From contig NZ_JAUUDS010000004.1 in NCBI RefSeq assembly GCF_030678875.1, forward strand, positions 1 through 64,000: a stretch of 64,000 nt of DNA. The letters are read 5' to 3'. The notes below the pieces were generated by a model, which worked only from the letters and a program-made list of their open reading frames with translations, was not told the origin of the DNA and searched no databases. Below, piece by piece: positions 38,933-48,878 of this stretch (the stretch's first letter is position 1; every line of letters begins with the position of its first letter). The DNA is from Sphingomonas aurea. GTDB lineage: Bacteria; Pseudomonadota; Alphaproteobacteria; Sphingomonadales; Sphingomonadaceae. The position numbers were made by a program, and so were the translations under genes.

Positions 38933-39036
38933 CGTCATGGGAGTAAATCCCATGACGTCGGCCGCGGCCTTGCCGCGCCGGCCGGCTCCGCGCGTCGCGT
39001 TGCGAGCGCCTTGCAGCTACGCTGCGCGGCTCGCTC
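38933..39036. repeat. Stem-loop cluster between sspB and GNAT genes
   Basis: A perfect 10-bp hairpin (38933-38942 with 38948-38957) with loop GTAAA is followed by a CGCGGC-CTT-GCCGCG stem, CCGGCCGG, and a GCGAGC...GCTCGC stem ending at the sspB stop. Order and sequence words repeat those near fusA and rpoA. Confidence 0.5.
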
Positions 39037-39037
39037 C

Positions 39038-39523
39038 CTATTTCTTCCTCTTGAAATCCACGCTGACGACGTTCGACCCGTCCTCGACCGGTTGGGCGAT
39101 CGGGCCGTCATTCTCGGCCTCGTCATGGATCTCGGGCGTGTCGCCCGGCTCTTCCTGCGCCTGGAAGCGCAGTTCGAAATTGACGGCCGGATCGTGGAAA
39201 CCGGTGATCGCCGAATAGGGCACCACCAGCTTCGAGGGCACTTGGTTGAAGCTGAGCCCGACCGAGAAGCGCTCCTCGTCGACCAGCAGGTCCCAGTAGC
39301 GGTTCTGCAGGACGATCGTCATCTCGTCCGGGAACCGCTCGATCAGCCGCTGCGGGATGTCGACTCCGGCGGCCTGCGTCTTGAAGGTGATGTAGAAATG
39401 ATGCTCGCCGGGCAGGCCGCCCGCCTCCGCGACCTGGCCGAGCACGCGGCCCACCACGGCGCGCAGCGCCTCCTGCACGATCTCGTCGTACGGTATCAGA
39501 CTGTCGGGCAGGCCATCGCTCAT
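39038..39523 (-). CDS. sspB: SspB-family ClpXP adaptor
   Basis: Adaptor that delivers ssrA-tagged and other substrates to ClpXP. 161 residues starting [24 protein letters not shown]. The SspB substrate-binding fold is recognised in [19 protein letters not shown] and [14 protein letters not shown], then [29 protein letters not shown], and the extreme C terminus ([10 protein letters not shown]) is the ClpX-binding XB motif type seen in alphaproteobacterial SspB. It is divergent from hisB. Confidence 0.88.
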   Translation of the reverse strand: MSDGLPDSLIPYDEIVQEALRAVVGRVLGQVAEAGGLPGEHHFYITFKTQAAGVDIPQRLIERFPDEMTIVLQNRYWDLLVDEERFSVGLSFNQVPSKLVVPYSAITGFHDPAVNFELRFQAQEEPGDTPEIHDEAENDGPIAQPVEDGSNVVSVDFKRKK

Positions 39524-39597
39524 GCCCCTTGGGTAGGCGCGCCGCCCCGCCAGCGTCAAGATTGCATGCTGTGCCGCCTTCGCTATGGACCACCGCC

Positions 39598-40185
39598 ATG
39601 CGCACCGCCACCATCGCCCGCGACACCAGCGAGACGAAGATCGCCGTCACCGTCAACCTCGACGGCACCGGCGCCTATGACATCGAGACCGGGGTCGGCT
39701 TTTTCGACCATATGCTCGAGCAGCTGTCGCGCCACTCGCTGATCGACCTGCATGTCCGGACCAAGGGCGACCTGCACATCGACCAGCACCACACGGTCGA
39801 GGATACCGGCATCGCGATCGGCGAGGCGGTGGCCAAGGCGCTCGGCGACAAGCGCGGCATCCGCCGTTACGGCGACGCGCTGTCGCCGATGGACGAGACG
39901 CTGACCCGCGTCGCGCTCGACATATCGGGGCGGCCTTGGCTGGTCTGGAAGACCGAGTTCTCGCAGAAGCGGCTGGGCGAGATGGATACCGAGATGTTCC
40001 AGCACTGGTTCCACAGCTTCGCGCAGGCCGCCGGCATCACGCTCCACGTCGAGACGCTGCACGGCGAGAACAACCACCACATCGCCGAGAGCGCGTTCAA
40101 GGGGCTGGCCCGCGCGCTGCGCATCGCGGTGGAGATCGACCCGCGCAAGGCGGACGCGATCCCCTCGACCAAGGGGGTGTTGTGA
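39598..40185 (+). CDS. hisB: Imidazoleglycerol-phosphate dehydratase
   Basis: Sixth step of histidine synthesis: IGP to imidazole-acetol phosphate. 195 residues, monofunctional (no histidinol-phosphatase domain). The two internally related halves carry manganese-binding motifs [14 protein letters not shown] and [16 protein letters not shown]. The start [13 protein letters not shown] is taken because upstream sequence is not family-like. First gene of a hisBHAFE cluster; hisH follows 16 bases on. Confidence 0.96.
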   Translation: MRTATIARDTSETKIAVTVNLDGTGAYDIETGVGFFDHMLEQLSRHSLIDLHVRTKGDLHIDQHHTVEDTGIAIGEAVAKALGDKRGIRRYGDALSPMDETLTRVALDISGRPWLVWKTEFSQKRLGEMDTEMFQHWFHSFAQAAGITLHVETLHGENNHHIAESAFKGLARALRIAVEIDPRKADAIPSTKGVL

Positions 40186-40201
40186 GGGACGGACCGCGCC
40201 G

Positions 40202-40807
40202 ATGACCCTCGCCCTGATCGATTATGGCGCGGGGAACCTCCATTCGGTGGAGAATGCCCTGCGTGCGGCGGGCTGCAACGACCTGACCGTCACCGCCGAT
40301 CCGGACGTGGTCGCGAACGCGGACCGGATCGTCCTGCCCGGCGTCGGTGCATTCGGCGCCTGCGCCGCCGCGTTGCGCGGGGTCGACGGGATGGTCGAGG
40401 CGATGGACCTGCGCGTCCGGCAGCAGGGCAAGCCGTTCCTGGGCGTCTGCGTCGGCATGCAACTGATGGCGGACACCGGCGAGGAGATGGGGACGCACGG
40501 CGGCCTCGGCTGGATCGCAGGCCGCGTCCGACGGCTGGAGCCGGGCACGATGGACGCCAAGGTGCCGCACATGGGCTGGAACGACGTCGTCCCCGCCCGC
40601 CCCCACCCGCTGATCGAGGCGGGCGAGGCGTATTTCCTCCACAGCTTCGCCTTCGAGGGCGCAGATATCCTCGCCACCACCGACCATGCCGGCCCGGTCA
40701 CCGCCGCGATCGGCCGCGACACGATGTTCGGCGTCCAGTTCCACCCCGAGAAGAGCCAGAATTACGGGCTCGCCCTGCTAGAAAGGTTCCTCGCATGGGC
40801 TCCTTGA
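40202..40807 (+). CDS. hisH: Imidazole glycerol phosphate synthase, glutaminase subunit
   Basis: Supplies ammonia from glutamine to HisF. 201 residues with class I glutaminase triad Cys83 (GVCVGMQ), His181 and Glu183 (FHPEKSQNYG), and the VGAF oxyanion-side loop PGVGAFG. It overlaps hisA by 13 bases, so expression is coupled. Confidence 0.96.
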   Translation: MTLALIDYGAGNLHSVENALRAAGCNDLTVTADPDVVANADRIVLPGVGAFGACAAALRGVDGMVEAMDLRVRQQGKPFLGVCVGMQLMADTGEEMGTHGGLGWIAGRVRRLEPGTMDAKVPHMGWNDVVPARPHPLIEAGEAYFLHSFAFEGADILATTDHAGPVTAAIGRDTMFGVQFHPEKSQNYGLALLERFLAWAP

Positions 40808-41532
40808 TCGTCTTCCCCGCCATCGATCTGAAGCGAGGCCAGGTCGTGCGGCTGGCCGAGGGCGATATGGACCGTGCCACCGTCTATGGCGACGATCCCG
40901 CCGCACAGGCGATGCTGTTCTCGGATGCGGGGGCGCAACACCTCCATGTCGTCGACCTCGACGGCGCGTTCGCGGGCGAGAGCGTCAATGGCGACGCGGT
41001 AAAGGCGATCGTCGAGCGCTTCCCCGGTCATGTCCAACTGGGCGGTGGCATCCGCACGCCTGCGGCGGTGGAGGCGTGGTTCGACCTGGGTGTCGCCCGC
41101 GTCGTCATCGGCACCGCCGCGCTGGAGCAGCCGCAGTTCGTCCGCGACATGGCCGCTGCCTATCCGGGCGGCATCGTCGTCGCGGTCGACGCGCGCGACG
41201 GCATGGTCGCGACCAAGGGCTGGGCCGATGTGTCGACCACCAGCGCCACCGACCTCGCCCGTCGGTTCGAGGATGCGGGCGTCGCCGCGCTGCTGTTCAC
41301 CGATGTCGGCCGCGACGGCCTGCTGAAGGGCTGCAACGTCGAGGCGACGGTCGACCTCGCCCGCGCCGTGTCGATCCCGGTGATCGCCAGCGGCGGGGTC
41401 GCCGGCATTTCCGACATCCACGTCCTCGCGCTCCATGCCCGCGACGGGGTGGAAGGGGTCATCACCGGCCGGGCGCTCTATGACGGCCGGCTCGATCTCG
41501 CCGCCGCACTGGCTGTCGCGGAGGCCGCGTGA
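40795..41532 (+). CDS. hisA: ProFAR isomerase
   Basis: Amadori-type isomerisation of ProFAR to PRFAR in histidine synthesis. 245 residues, (beta/alpha)8 barrel with catalytic Asp11 (IDLKRG) and Asp132 (VDARDG), and phosphate-binding glycines in QLGGGIR and ASGGVAG. Overlaps hisH at its start and hisF at its end (GTGA). Confidence 0.96.
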   Translation: MGSLIVFPAIDLKRGQVVRLAEGDMDRATVYGDDPAAQAMLFSDAGAQHLHVVDLDGAFAGESVNGDAVKAIVERFPGHVQLGGGIRTPAAVEAWFDLGVARVVIGTAALEQPQFVRDMAAAYPGGIVVAVDARDGMVATKGWADVSTTSATDLARRFEDAGVAALLFTDVGRDGLLKGCNVEATVDLARAVSIPVIASGGVAGISDIHVLALHARDGVEGVITGRALYDGRLDLAAALAVAEAA

Positions 41533-42290
41533 CCGTTCGCGCCCGCGTCATCCCCTGCCTCGATGTCGCTGGCGGTCGCGTCGTCAAGGGGGTGAACTTC
41601 GTCGAGCTGCGCGATGCCGGCGATCCGGTCGAGCAGGCGCGCGCCTATGACGCCGCCGGGGCGGACGAGCTGTGCTTCCTCGATATCACCGCCAGCCACG
41701 AGGATCGCGGCACGATCCTGGACGTGGTCCGCCGCACCGCGGCGGTGTGCTTCATGCCGCTGACCGTCGGCGGCGGCGTACGTACCGCGGAGGACGCCCG
41801 CGCGCTGCTGCTGGCCGGCGCCGACAAGGTCGCGGTCAACTCCGCCGCGGTCAGCCGGCCCGAGGTCGTCGCGGACATCGCCGAGCGCTTCGGCAGCCAG
41901 TGCTGCGTCGCCAGCGTCGACGCGCGCCGCACCGGTGATGGCTGGGAGGTCTTCACCCATGGCGGCCGCCGCCCGACCGGGATCGACGCGGTCGCCCATG
42001 CGCTGCGCCTCGCCGAACTGGGCGCGGGCGAGCTGCTGGTCACCTCGATGGACCGTGACGGCACCCGCAGCGGCTATGATCTCGACCTGATCCGCGCGAT
42101 CGCCGACCGTACCAGCGTGCCCGTCGTCGCCTCGGGCGGGGTCGGCGGGCTGGATGACCTGGTCGCCGGGATCGTTCAGGGGCATGCCAGCGCGGTGCTC
42201 GCCGCCTCGATCTTCCATTTCGGCGAGGCGTCGGTCGCCGACGCCCACCGCGCGCTGGCCGCCGCCGGCGTGCCGGTCCGCAGCCACTGA
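41529..42290 (+). CDS. hisF: Imidazole glycerol phosphate synthase, cyclase subunit
   Basis: Cyclises PRFAR with ammonia from HisH to IGP and AICAR. 253 residues with barrel Asp12 (CLDVAGG) and Asp131 (SVDARR), plus TVGGGVR and ASGGVGG phosphate sites. The start is GTG, overlapping the hisA stop by four bases. The sequence is a homologue of HisA, as expected. Confidence 0.96.
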   Translation: MTVRARVIPCLDVAGGRVVKGVNFVELRDAGDPVEQARAYDAAGADELCFLDITASHEDRGTILDVVRRTAAVCFMPLTVGGGVRTAEDARALLLAGADKVAVNSAAVSRPEVVADIAERFGSQCCVASVDARRTGDGWEVFTHGGRRPTGIDAVAHALRLAELGAGELLVTSMDRDGTRSGYDLDLIRAIADRTSVPVVASGGVGGLDDLVAGIVQGHASAVLAASIFHFGEASVADAHRALAAAGVPVRSH

Positions 42291-42301
42291 CGGAGGTTCC
42301 G

Positions 42302-42616
42302 ATGGACGCACTCGACCGGCTCGACGCCACGATCCGCGATCGGCGCGGGGCTGATCCCGCCTCGAGCTACGTCGCCAGCCTGTTCGCCAAGGGTCGTCCC
42401 CGCATCGCGCAGAAGCTGGGCGAGGAGGCCACCGAGACGGTGATCGCCGCCCTTACCCAGCCGGACACGCTGGCGTCCGAGGCCGCGGACCTGCTGTTCC
42501 ACCTGCTCGTTCTTCTCGCCGATGCGGGCCTGTCGCTGGACGACGTGCGCGCCGAACTGGCACGGCGCGAGGGCGTGTCGGGCCATGACGAGAAGGCCGG
42601 CCGAACCCGGAAATAG
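42302..42616 (+). CDS. hisE: Phosphoribosyl-ATP pyrophosphatase
   Basis: Removes pyrophosphate from PR-ATP. 104 residues, all-alpha fold with the metal-binding KLGEEATETVIAA and SEAADLLFHLLVLLADAG. It is not fused to HisI, which must be elsewhere. GGAGGTT lies just before the ATG. It closes the his cluster; a HIT gene follows nine bases later. Confidence 0.95.
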   Translation: MDALDRLDATIRDRRGADPASSYVASLFAKGRPRIAQKLGEEATETVIAALTQPDTLASEAADLLFHLLVLLADAGLSLDDVRAELARREGVSGHDEKAGRTRK

Positions 42617-42625
42617 GAGCCGCTG

Positions 42626-43003
42626 ATGCCGATCGACGCCACCCAGCCCTATAACGACACCAACATCTTCGCGCGCATCCTGCGTGGCGAGATCCCGTCG
42701 CAGCGCGTCTACGAGGATGAATGGGCAGTCGCCTTCCACGACATCGCCCCGCAGGCGCCCGTGCATATCCTGGTGATCCCGCGCGGCGCCTATGCCTCGT
42801 GGGACGATTTCAGCGCGCGGGCGAGCGCGGACGAGATCGCCGGCTTCGTCCGCGCGGTCGGCCATGTCGCGCGCGAGCACGGGCTGGTCGCGCCCGGATA
42901 CCGCCTGCTCGCCAATGTCGGCGCGCATGGCGGGCAGGAGGTCGCGCACCTGCACGTCCACCTGTTCGGCGGTGCGCCGCTCGGCCCGATGCTGTCGCGC
43001 TGA
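42626..43003 (+). CDS. HIT-family nucleotide hydrolase
   Basis: 125 residues of the HinT branch of the histidine-triad superfamily, which hydrolyses nucleotide phosphoramidates such as AMP-NH2. NIFARILRGEIPSQRVYEDE and the active-site triad His108-x-His110-x-His112 (AHLHVHLFGG) are clear. AGGAG precedes the ATG. It is probably co-transcribed with hisE, an arrangement I have seen in other alphaproteobacteria but whose reason is unknown. Confidence 0.93.
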   Translation: MPIDATQPYNDTNIFARILRGEIPSQRVYEDEWAVAFHDIAPQAPVHILVIPRGAYASWDDFSARASADEIAGFVRAVGHVAREHGLVAPGYRLLANVGAHGGQEVAHLHVHLFGGAPLGPMLSR

Positions 43004-43122
43004 AGGCGTACCGGCGCAGGAAAACATTGCGCCATGCAGATTTCCGATTAGGCTCGCCCGCTTGAACTGAACGACGAGGCGGGCCGGTTGGGTCCGCCCT
43101 CTCCCCGGGGGGATGTGAGTAG

Positions 43123-44661
43123 ATGATTTTCGGGCGTGTTAAGTCCCTGGACGCCATATTGGCGACTGCCGAGAAGCGCGGCCTGCACCGCTCGCTCGGC
43201 GCGTTCCAGCTCACCATGCTGGGCGTCGGCGCCGTTATCGGCACTGGTATCTTCGTGCTGACGTCGGAGGCCGCGCAGAAGGCGGGGCCGGGCATGATGC
43301 TGTCCTTCTGCATCGCCGGCTTCGTCTGCGCGGTCGCCGCGCTCTGCTATTCGGAGCTGGCGTCGATGGTGCCGGTCGCAGGATCGGCCTATACCTATAC
43401 CTATGCGGTGATGGGCGAGCTGCTGGCCTGGATGGTCGGCTGGGCGCTGATCCTGGAATATGCGGTCGGCGCCAGCGCGGTCGCGGTCGGCTGGTCCGGC
43501 TATGTCGTCGGGCAGATGCGCAACCTGCTGGGCATCGACATACCGGTCGAGTGGGTCAACGGCCCGTCGTCGGGCGGGTACGTCAATATCCCCGCGGTCA
43601 TCATCTCGCTGCTCGTCACCTGGCTGCTGGTGATCGGCACGACCGAGAGCGCACGGGTCAACGCGATTCTAGTCGCGATCAAGGTGGCCGCGCTGACCCT
43701 GTTCGTCGCCCTGTCGGTGCCGGTGATGAACGGCGCCAACTTCACGCCCTTCATGCCGACCGGGCTGACCGGCGTCGCGGGAGCCGCAGCGTCGATCTTC
43801 TTCGCCTATGTCGGCTTCGACGCGGTGTCGACCGCGGCGGAGGAGACCAAGAACCCGCAGCGCAACGTGCCGATCGGCCTGATCGCGTCGCTGCTGTTCT
43901 GCACCGTCTTCTACCTGCTGGTGTCGGCGGGTGCGATCGGGTCGCCGCTCGGCGCGCAGCCGGTCCGCGACGCCGCGGGCGTGGTGCTGTCGCCGGGCAC
44001 GCCGGAGCTGGCCGATCGCTGCCGCGCGATCGTCGCCGGCGGCGCGCTGGAGCCGCTGTCCTGCTCGCGCGAGGCGTTGGCCCATGTCCTGCGCGTGATC
44101 GGTTGGGAGAAGATCGGCAACCTGATCGGCTTGGCCGCGACGCTGGCGCTGCCTTCGGTCGTGCTGATGATGATGTTCGGCCAGACCCGCGTCTTCTTCA
44201 CCATGGCGCGCGACGGGCTGCTGCCCGACAAGCTCGCCTCGGTCCATCCGAAGTACAGGACGCCGCACGTCGTCACGATCGTGACCGGCATCGCCGCGAC
44301 GCTCGCCGCCGCCTTCCTGCCGGTCGGCAAGCTGGCGGACTACTCCAACTCGGGCACGCTGTTCGCATTCTTCATGGTCGCGCTGTCGGTGATGGTGCTG
44401 CGCAAGTCGGATCCGGCCCGCAAGCGTCCGTTCCGCACGCCGGCGGTATGGATCGTCGCGCCGCTGGCGATGGCAGGATGTGCGTACCTCTATTTCTCGC
44501 TGCCGCTGGTGGCGATCCTCGTGCTGCCGGGCTGGGGCGCGGTCGGATTGGTGATCTATTTCGCCTATAGCCGCAGCCGCAGCCATGTCGGTCGCGGATA
44601 CGAGCCGGAGCTGCCCGAGCCGGCGATGCAGCCCGAGATCGCCCGACCGCTGGAGCCCTGA
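43123..44661 (+). CDS. APC-superfamily amino-acid permease
   Basis: 512 residues, about twelve transmembrane helices, of the cationic-amino-acid-transporter branch. Landmarks are LTMLGVGAVIGTGIFVLTS in helix 1 (the unwound GxGIF substrate site), CYSELASMVPVAGSAYTYTYAV, and FFAYVGFDAVSTAAEETKNPQRN in helices 6-7, shared by eukaryotic CATs and bacterial YfnA-type proteins. The substrate is probably an amino acid such as lysine or arginine, but this cannot be fixed. GGGGGGATGTGAG precedes the ATG. A bidirectional terminator follows. Confidence 0.92.
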   Translation: MIFGRVKSLDAILATAEKRGLHRSLGAFQLTMLGVGAVIGTGIFVLTSEAAQKAGPGMMLSFCIAGFVCAVAALCYSELASMVPVAGSAYTYTYAVMGELLAWMVGWALILEYAVGASAVAVGWSGYVVGQMRNLLGIDIPVEWVNGPSSGGYVNIPAVIISLLVTWLLVIGTTESARVNAILVAIKVAALTLFVALSVPVMNGANFTPFMPTGLTGVAGAAASIFFAYVGFDAVSTAAEETKNPQRNVPIGLIASLLFCTVFYLLVSAGAIGSPLGAQPVRDAAGVVLSPGTPELADRCRAIVAGGALEPLSCSREALAHVLRVIGWEKIGNLIGLAATLALPSVVLMMMFGQTRVFFTMARDGLLPDKLASVHPKYRTPHVVTIVTGIAATLAAAFLPVGKLADYSNSGTLFAFFMVALSVMVLRKSDPARKRPFRTPAVWIVAPLAMAGCAYLYFSLPLVAILVLPGWGAVGLVIYFAYSRSRSHVGRGYEPELPEPAMQPEIARPLEP

Positions 44662-44675
44662 GGCTCCGGCCCGGC

Positions 44676-44720
44676 ACGAAAAAGGGGCCGCGGGAGCATC
44701 CTCCCGCGGCCCCTTTCTTT
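44676..44720. terminator. Bidirectional terminator between permease and kinase genes
   Basis: A perfect 16-bp stem (44681-44696 with 44701-44716, loop CATC) is flanked by AAAAA on the left and TTTCTTT on the right. It serves both the plus-strand permease and the minus-strand kinase, which converge here. Confidence 0.9.
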
Positions 44721-44736
44721 ATGCACAGACGCGGTG

Positions 44737-45735
44737 TCAGCCGAGCCGTTCGGTCGCCAGCGCCCTCAGGTCGACCTGCGGCCGGGCGCCGAAATGGCTG
44801 ATGATCTCTGCGGCGCACAGCGCCCCCAGCTTCAGCGATGCTTCCAGATCATACCCCTGCGCCTGGCCGTGGAGGAAACCGGCCGCGAAGAGGTCGCCCG
44901 CGCCCGTCGTATCGACCACCTGCGCAACCGGCGCCGCCGGCACCGTCACCCGCTCTCCGCCGCGGATCGCACAGGCGCCCTTCTCGGCGAGCGTCACCAC
45001 CAGTGTCTCGACCTTGTCCTGCAATGCGGCGATCGCCGCCTCGACGTCGCTCGTCTCGGTCAGCGACATCATCTCCGCCTCGTTGGCGAAGATCAGGTCG
45101 ATCATGCCGGCATCGATCAGCGCGTGGAAATCGGCACGATGGCGGTCGATCACGAACTCGGCCGACAGGGTAAAGGCGACCTTGCGCCGCGCCTCGCGCG
45201 CGACCTCGATCGCGGCACGCATTGCGGCGCGCGGCTCCTCCGGATCCCAGAGATACCCTTCGATATAGAGGTAGGCGGCGTCGGCGATCAGGTCACGGTC
45301 GAGCGCGGCGGCAGGCAGATAGTGCGACGCGCCGAGGAAGGTGTTCATCGTCCGCTGGCCGTCTGGCGTCACGAAGATCAGGCAGCGCCCGGTCGTCGGT
45401 GCACCGGCGCGAACCGCGGTGTCATAGCGGACGCCGGCGGCGCGGATGTCGTGGGCGAACACCTGCCCCAGCTGGTCGTCGGCGACCTGGCCGATAAAGG
45501 CGGCCCGCCCGCCCAGCGCGGCGATGCCGGCCAGCGTGTTGGCGGCCGACCCGCCCGACACCTCGCGGCCGGGGCCCATCTTGGCATAGAGCGCGTCCGC
45601 CGCCTCGGGCGAGAAGACGAGCTGCATCGCCCCCTTGGTCATGCCCTGTTCGGTGAGGAAGGCGTCGTCGGACTGGGCGAGGATGTCGACGATCGCGTTG
45701 CCGATGGCGACGACGTCGTAGGCGGGGCTGGTCAA
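44737..45735 (-). CDS. PfkB-family kinase, probable adenosine kinase
   Basis: 332 residues of the ribokinase/PfkB family. The N-terminal signature is GREVSGGSAANTLAGIAALGGRAAFIG, and the C-terminal one VVDTTGAGDLFAAGFLHG with catalytic base Asp281. The sequence AIGNAIVDILAQSDD at the start is typical of alphaproteobacterial proteins annotated as adenosine kinase. I place the start at TTG (45735), nine bases after GGAG, since upstream codons read through the divergent gene. It faces the permease across a shared terminator. Confidence 0.85.
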   Translation of the reverse strand: MTSPAYDVVAIGNAIVDILAQSDDAFLTEQGMTKGAMQLVFSPEAADALYAKMGPGREVSGGSAANTLAGIAALGGRAAFIGQVADDQLGQVFAHDIRAAGVRYDTAVRAGAPTTGRCLIFVTPDGQRTMNTFLGASHYLPAAALDRDLIADAAYLYIEGYLWDPEEPRAAMRAAIEVAREARRKVAFTLSAEFVIDRHRADFHALIDAGMIDLIFANEAEMMSLTETSDVEAAIAALQDKVETLVVTLAEKGACAIRGGERVTVPAAPVAQVVDTTGAGDLFAAGFLHGQAQGYDLEASLKLGALCAAEIISHFGARPQVDLRALATERLG

Positions 45736-45833
45736 GTTACGGCGCTCCGGGAAGAAGGAAGCCGCCGCGATAGAGGCGCCGCCCGGCGCACGCAATGTTG
45801 ACGGCGCCCGAGCCGCCCGCCATCCCGCTGTCG

Positions 45834-46508
45834 ATGCTGCGCTATCTGTTCCTGTCGATCGGCCAGCTAGGGGACCGGGCGGTGCTGGCCGTATTGGCCA
45901 AGTCGCTGGCGCTGACGCTCGCGCTGTTCGCGGTGCTGGGTGCCGGACTGTGGTGGCTGATCCAGGCGTTGACCGGGAAATGGCTGGGAGACGGTGCTGC
46001 TCCTTTTGTCGGTTTTCTCGTGATCTTGGTAGTGATCGCATCGATGTGGCTGCTGTTCCGCGCCGTAGCTGTCGCCTCGGTGGGGCTCTTCGCGGACGAG
46101 ATCGTCGTAGCTGTCGAACGAAAGCATTATGCCGCCGCCTTGGAGCGGGCGAGATCCCTGCCCTTTCATCAGGCCGCCAGCCTGGCGGTCCGCTCGGCGG
46201 TACGGGTGATCGCGGTCAACCTGCTGCTATTGCCCATCTACGTCATGCTGCTGCTGTTCGGGGTCGGCACGGGTATCGCCTTCCTTCTCGTCAATGGCTG
46301 GCTGCTCGGCCGCGACCTGGGCGACATGGTCGCGGTGCGCCACCTCGACGGCAAGGGCGTGAAGCGGTCGCGCGGCGAGACGGCGGGGCAGCGCTTCCTG
46401 CTCGGTCTGGGTGCCACGGTGCTGCTGACCATTCCCATCGTGAACCTCGTCGCACCGCTGCTCGGCGCGGCGATGGCGACCCACCTCTTCCATGCGAGAC
46501 GATCGTGA
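45834..46508 (+). CDS. EI24/CysZ-like membrane protein
   Basis: 224 residues from the ATG at 45834 (MLRYLFLSIGQLGDRAVLA); an ATG at 45795 would add 13 residues, and no ribosome site settles it. Four hydrophobic helices and the middle motif VGLFADEIVVAVERKHYAAA and NGWLLGRDLGDMVAVRHLD fit the EI24 domain (CysZ-like) membrane proteins, some of which aid sulfate uptake. No sulfur gene is nearby, so the role is open. It overlaps the lipoprotein gene by four bases. Confidence 0.8.
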   Translation: MLRYLFLSIGQLGDRAVLAVLAKSLALTLALFAVLGAGLWWLIQALTGKWLGDGAAPFVGFLVILVVIASMWLLFRAVAVASVGLFADEIVVAVERKHYAAALERARSLPFHQAASLAVRSAVRVIAVNLLLLPIYVMLLLFGVGTGIAFLLVNGWLLGRDLGDMVAVRHLDGKGVKRSRGETAGQRFLLGLGATVLLTIPIVNLVAPLLGAAMATHLFHARRS

Positions 46509-46876
46509 AGCCCATCCGCTACGCCCTGCTGCTGCCACTTGCGCTCGCCGCCTGCGCCACGCCCGTGCCGCGCGTGCAGCAGAACGTCGCGCCGCCGCCG
46601 GTCACCTATTCCAAGATCGGGCTGGAGCGGGTGATCGGGCAGGATGCGAAGGGCCTCCTCCAGCTGTTCGGCCAGCCCGACGCCGATGTGCGCGAGGGGA
46701 CGGCGCGCAAGCTGCAGTTCGGCAGCAACATCTGCGTGCTGGACGCCTATCTCTACCCCGAGCGCAGCGGCGCCGAGCCGCGCGTGACCTATCTCGACGC
46801 ACGCGAGCCGGACGGCAGCGCCATCGACCGGGCGAGTTGCGTCGCCGCCCTCACCCGTCGCGACGGCGGGCGCTGA
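46505..46876 (+). CDS. Small lipoprotein
   Basis: 123 residues from a GTG start overlapping the previous stop (GTGA). Signal peptide and lipobox LALAAC give a lipidated Cys17. The mature part contains GQDAKGLLQLFGQPDADVREGTARKLQF and CVLDAYLYPE, seen in conserved hypothetical lipoproteins of sphingomonads. Likely an outer or inner membrane periplasmic lipoprotein of unknown role. Its 3' end overlaps the convergent queG by 26 bases. Confidence 0.8.
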   Translation: MKPIRYALLLPLALAACATPVPRVQQNVAPPPVTYSKIGLERVIGQDAKGLLQLFGQPDADVREGTARKLQFGSNICVLDAYLYPERSGAEPRVTYLDAREPDGSAIDRASCVAALTRRDGGR

Positions 46877-47906
46877 TCCGGGCCATCGCCCAGCCCGCGG
46901 CGTCGCGCACCGCCTCGTCGGCATCGTCGGTCAGCGTCGCCAGCTGGGGGAGCAGCGCCGCGCCACCATTGTTGCCGGCAGCGATACAGGCGTTGCGGAC
47001 CATCCGGTCGCGCCCGATCCGCTTGATCGGCGAGCCGGCGAACACCTGCCGGAACTCCGCATCGTCGAGCGCGAGCAGATCGGTCAGCTCGGGCGCGGCC
47101 AGTTCGGCCCGCGATACGAAGGCGCGATTGGCGGCGGCGGCGGCAGCGAACTTGTTCCACGGACACACCGCCAGACAGTCGTCGCAGCCATAAAGGCGAT
47201 TGCCGATCGCCTCGCGAAACTCGGCCGGGATGGGGCCGCGATGCTCGATCGTCAGATATGAGATGCAGCGCCGGGCATCGAGGCGGTATGGTGCCGGAAA
47301 TGCATCGGTCGGGCAGGCGCGCTGACATGCATCGCACCGGCCGCAGCGATCGACGCCGCCGCTGTCGGGATCGAGGTCGAGCGTGGTGTAGATCGCGCCC
47401 AGGAACAGCCAGCTGCCATGGTCGCGGCTGACCAGGTTGGTGTGCTTGCCCTGCCAGCCGATGCCCGCCGCCTCGGCCAGCGGCTTCTCCATGACCGGCG
47501 CGGTGTCGACGAAGACCTTCAGGTCGCAACCCGCCTCCTGCACCAGCCAGCGGCCGAGCGCCTTCAGCGCGCGCTTGACGACGTCGTGATAGTCGGCCCC
47601 CTGCGCGTAGACGGAGATGCGCCCGACCCCGTCCGCATCGGCCAGCGCCAGTGGATCGGCGGCCGGCGCATAGCTCATCCCCAGCGACACGACGCTGCGC
47701 ACCGCCGGCCACAGCCCCGCCGGCGCGTGGCGGTGATGGGCGCGCTCCTCCATCCAGATCATGTCGCCGTGGCAGCCCTCCGCCAGCCACTGGTGCAGCC
47801 GCGCACCCGCCCGTGGCGCCGCGTCGGCGCGTGCGATCCCGCACGCCGAGAAGCCCAGCTCGGCAGCCTTCTGCTTGATGCGGTGTTCCAGCTTGTCGGG
47901 CGGCAC
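46851..47906 (-). CDS. queG: Epoxyqueuosine reductase
   Basis: Last step of queuosine tRNA modification: reduces epoxyqueuosine using cobalamin and two [4Fe-4S] clusters. 351 residues; catalytic Asp134 (FVDTAPVMEK). Cluster cysteines are Cys188, Cys191, Cys194 and Cys198 (CGRCDACQRACPTDA), plus Cys214, Cys241, Cys244 and Cys248 (CDDCLAVCPWN). A HEAT-like C terminus (from about 290) binds tRNA. It converges with the lipoprotein gene. Confidence 0.95.
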   Translation of the reverse strand: MPPDKLEHRIKQKAAELGFSACGIARADAAPRAGARLHQWLAEGCHGDMIWMEERAHHRHAPAGLWPAVRSVVSLGMSYAPAADPLALADADGVGRISVYAQGADYHDVVKRALKALGRWLVQEAGCDLKVFVDTAPVMEKPLAEAAGIGWQGKHTNLVSRDHGSWLFLGAIYTTLDLDPDSGGVDRCGRCDACQRACPTDAFPAPYRLDARRCISYLTIEHRGPIPAEFREAIGNRLYGCDDCLAVCPWNKFAAAAAANRAFVSRAELAAPELTDLLALDDAEFRQVFAGSPIKRIGRDRMVRNACIAAGNNGGAALLPQLATLTDDADEAVRDAAGWAMARISARRRDG

Positions 47907-47945
47907 ATCCTCCCGCTACCACGATGTTTCGGCGGGAGGAACGAT

Positions 47946-48874
<929 letters not shown>

Positions 48875-48878
<4 letters not shown>

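Noticed and set aside
39564..39597. TTGCAT/TATGGA promoter-like pair before hisB
   Set aside because: It would place the start site within a few bases of the hisB ATG and the boxes are poor, so it was not listed.
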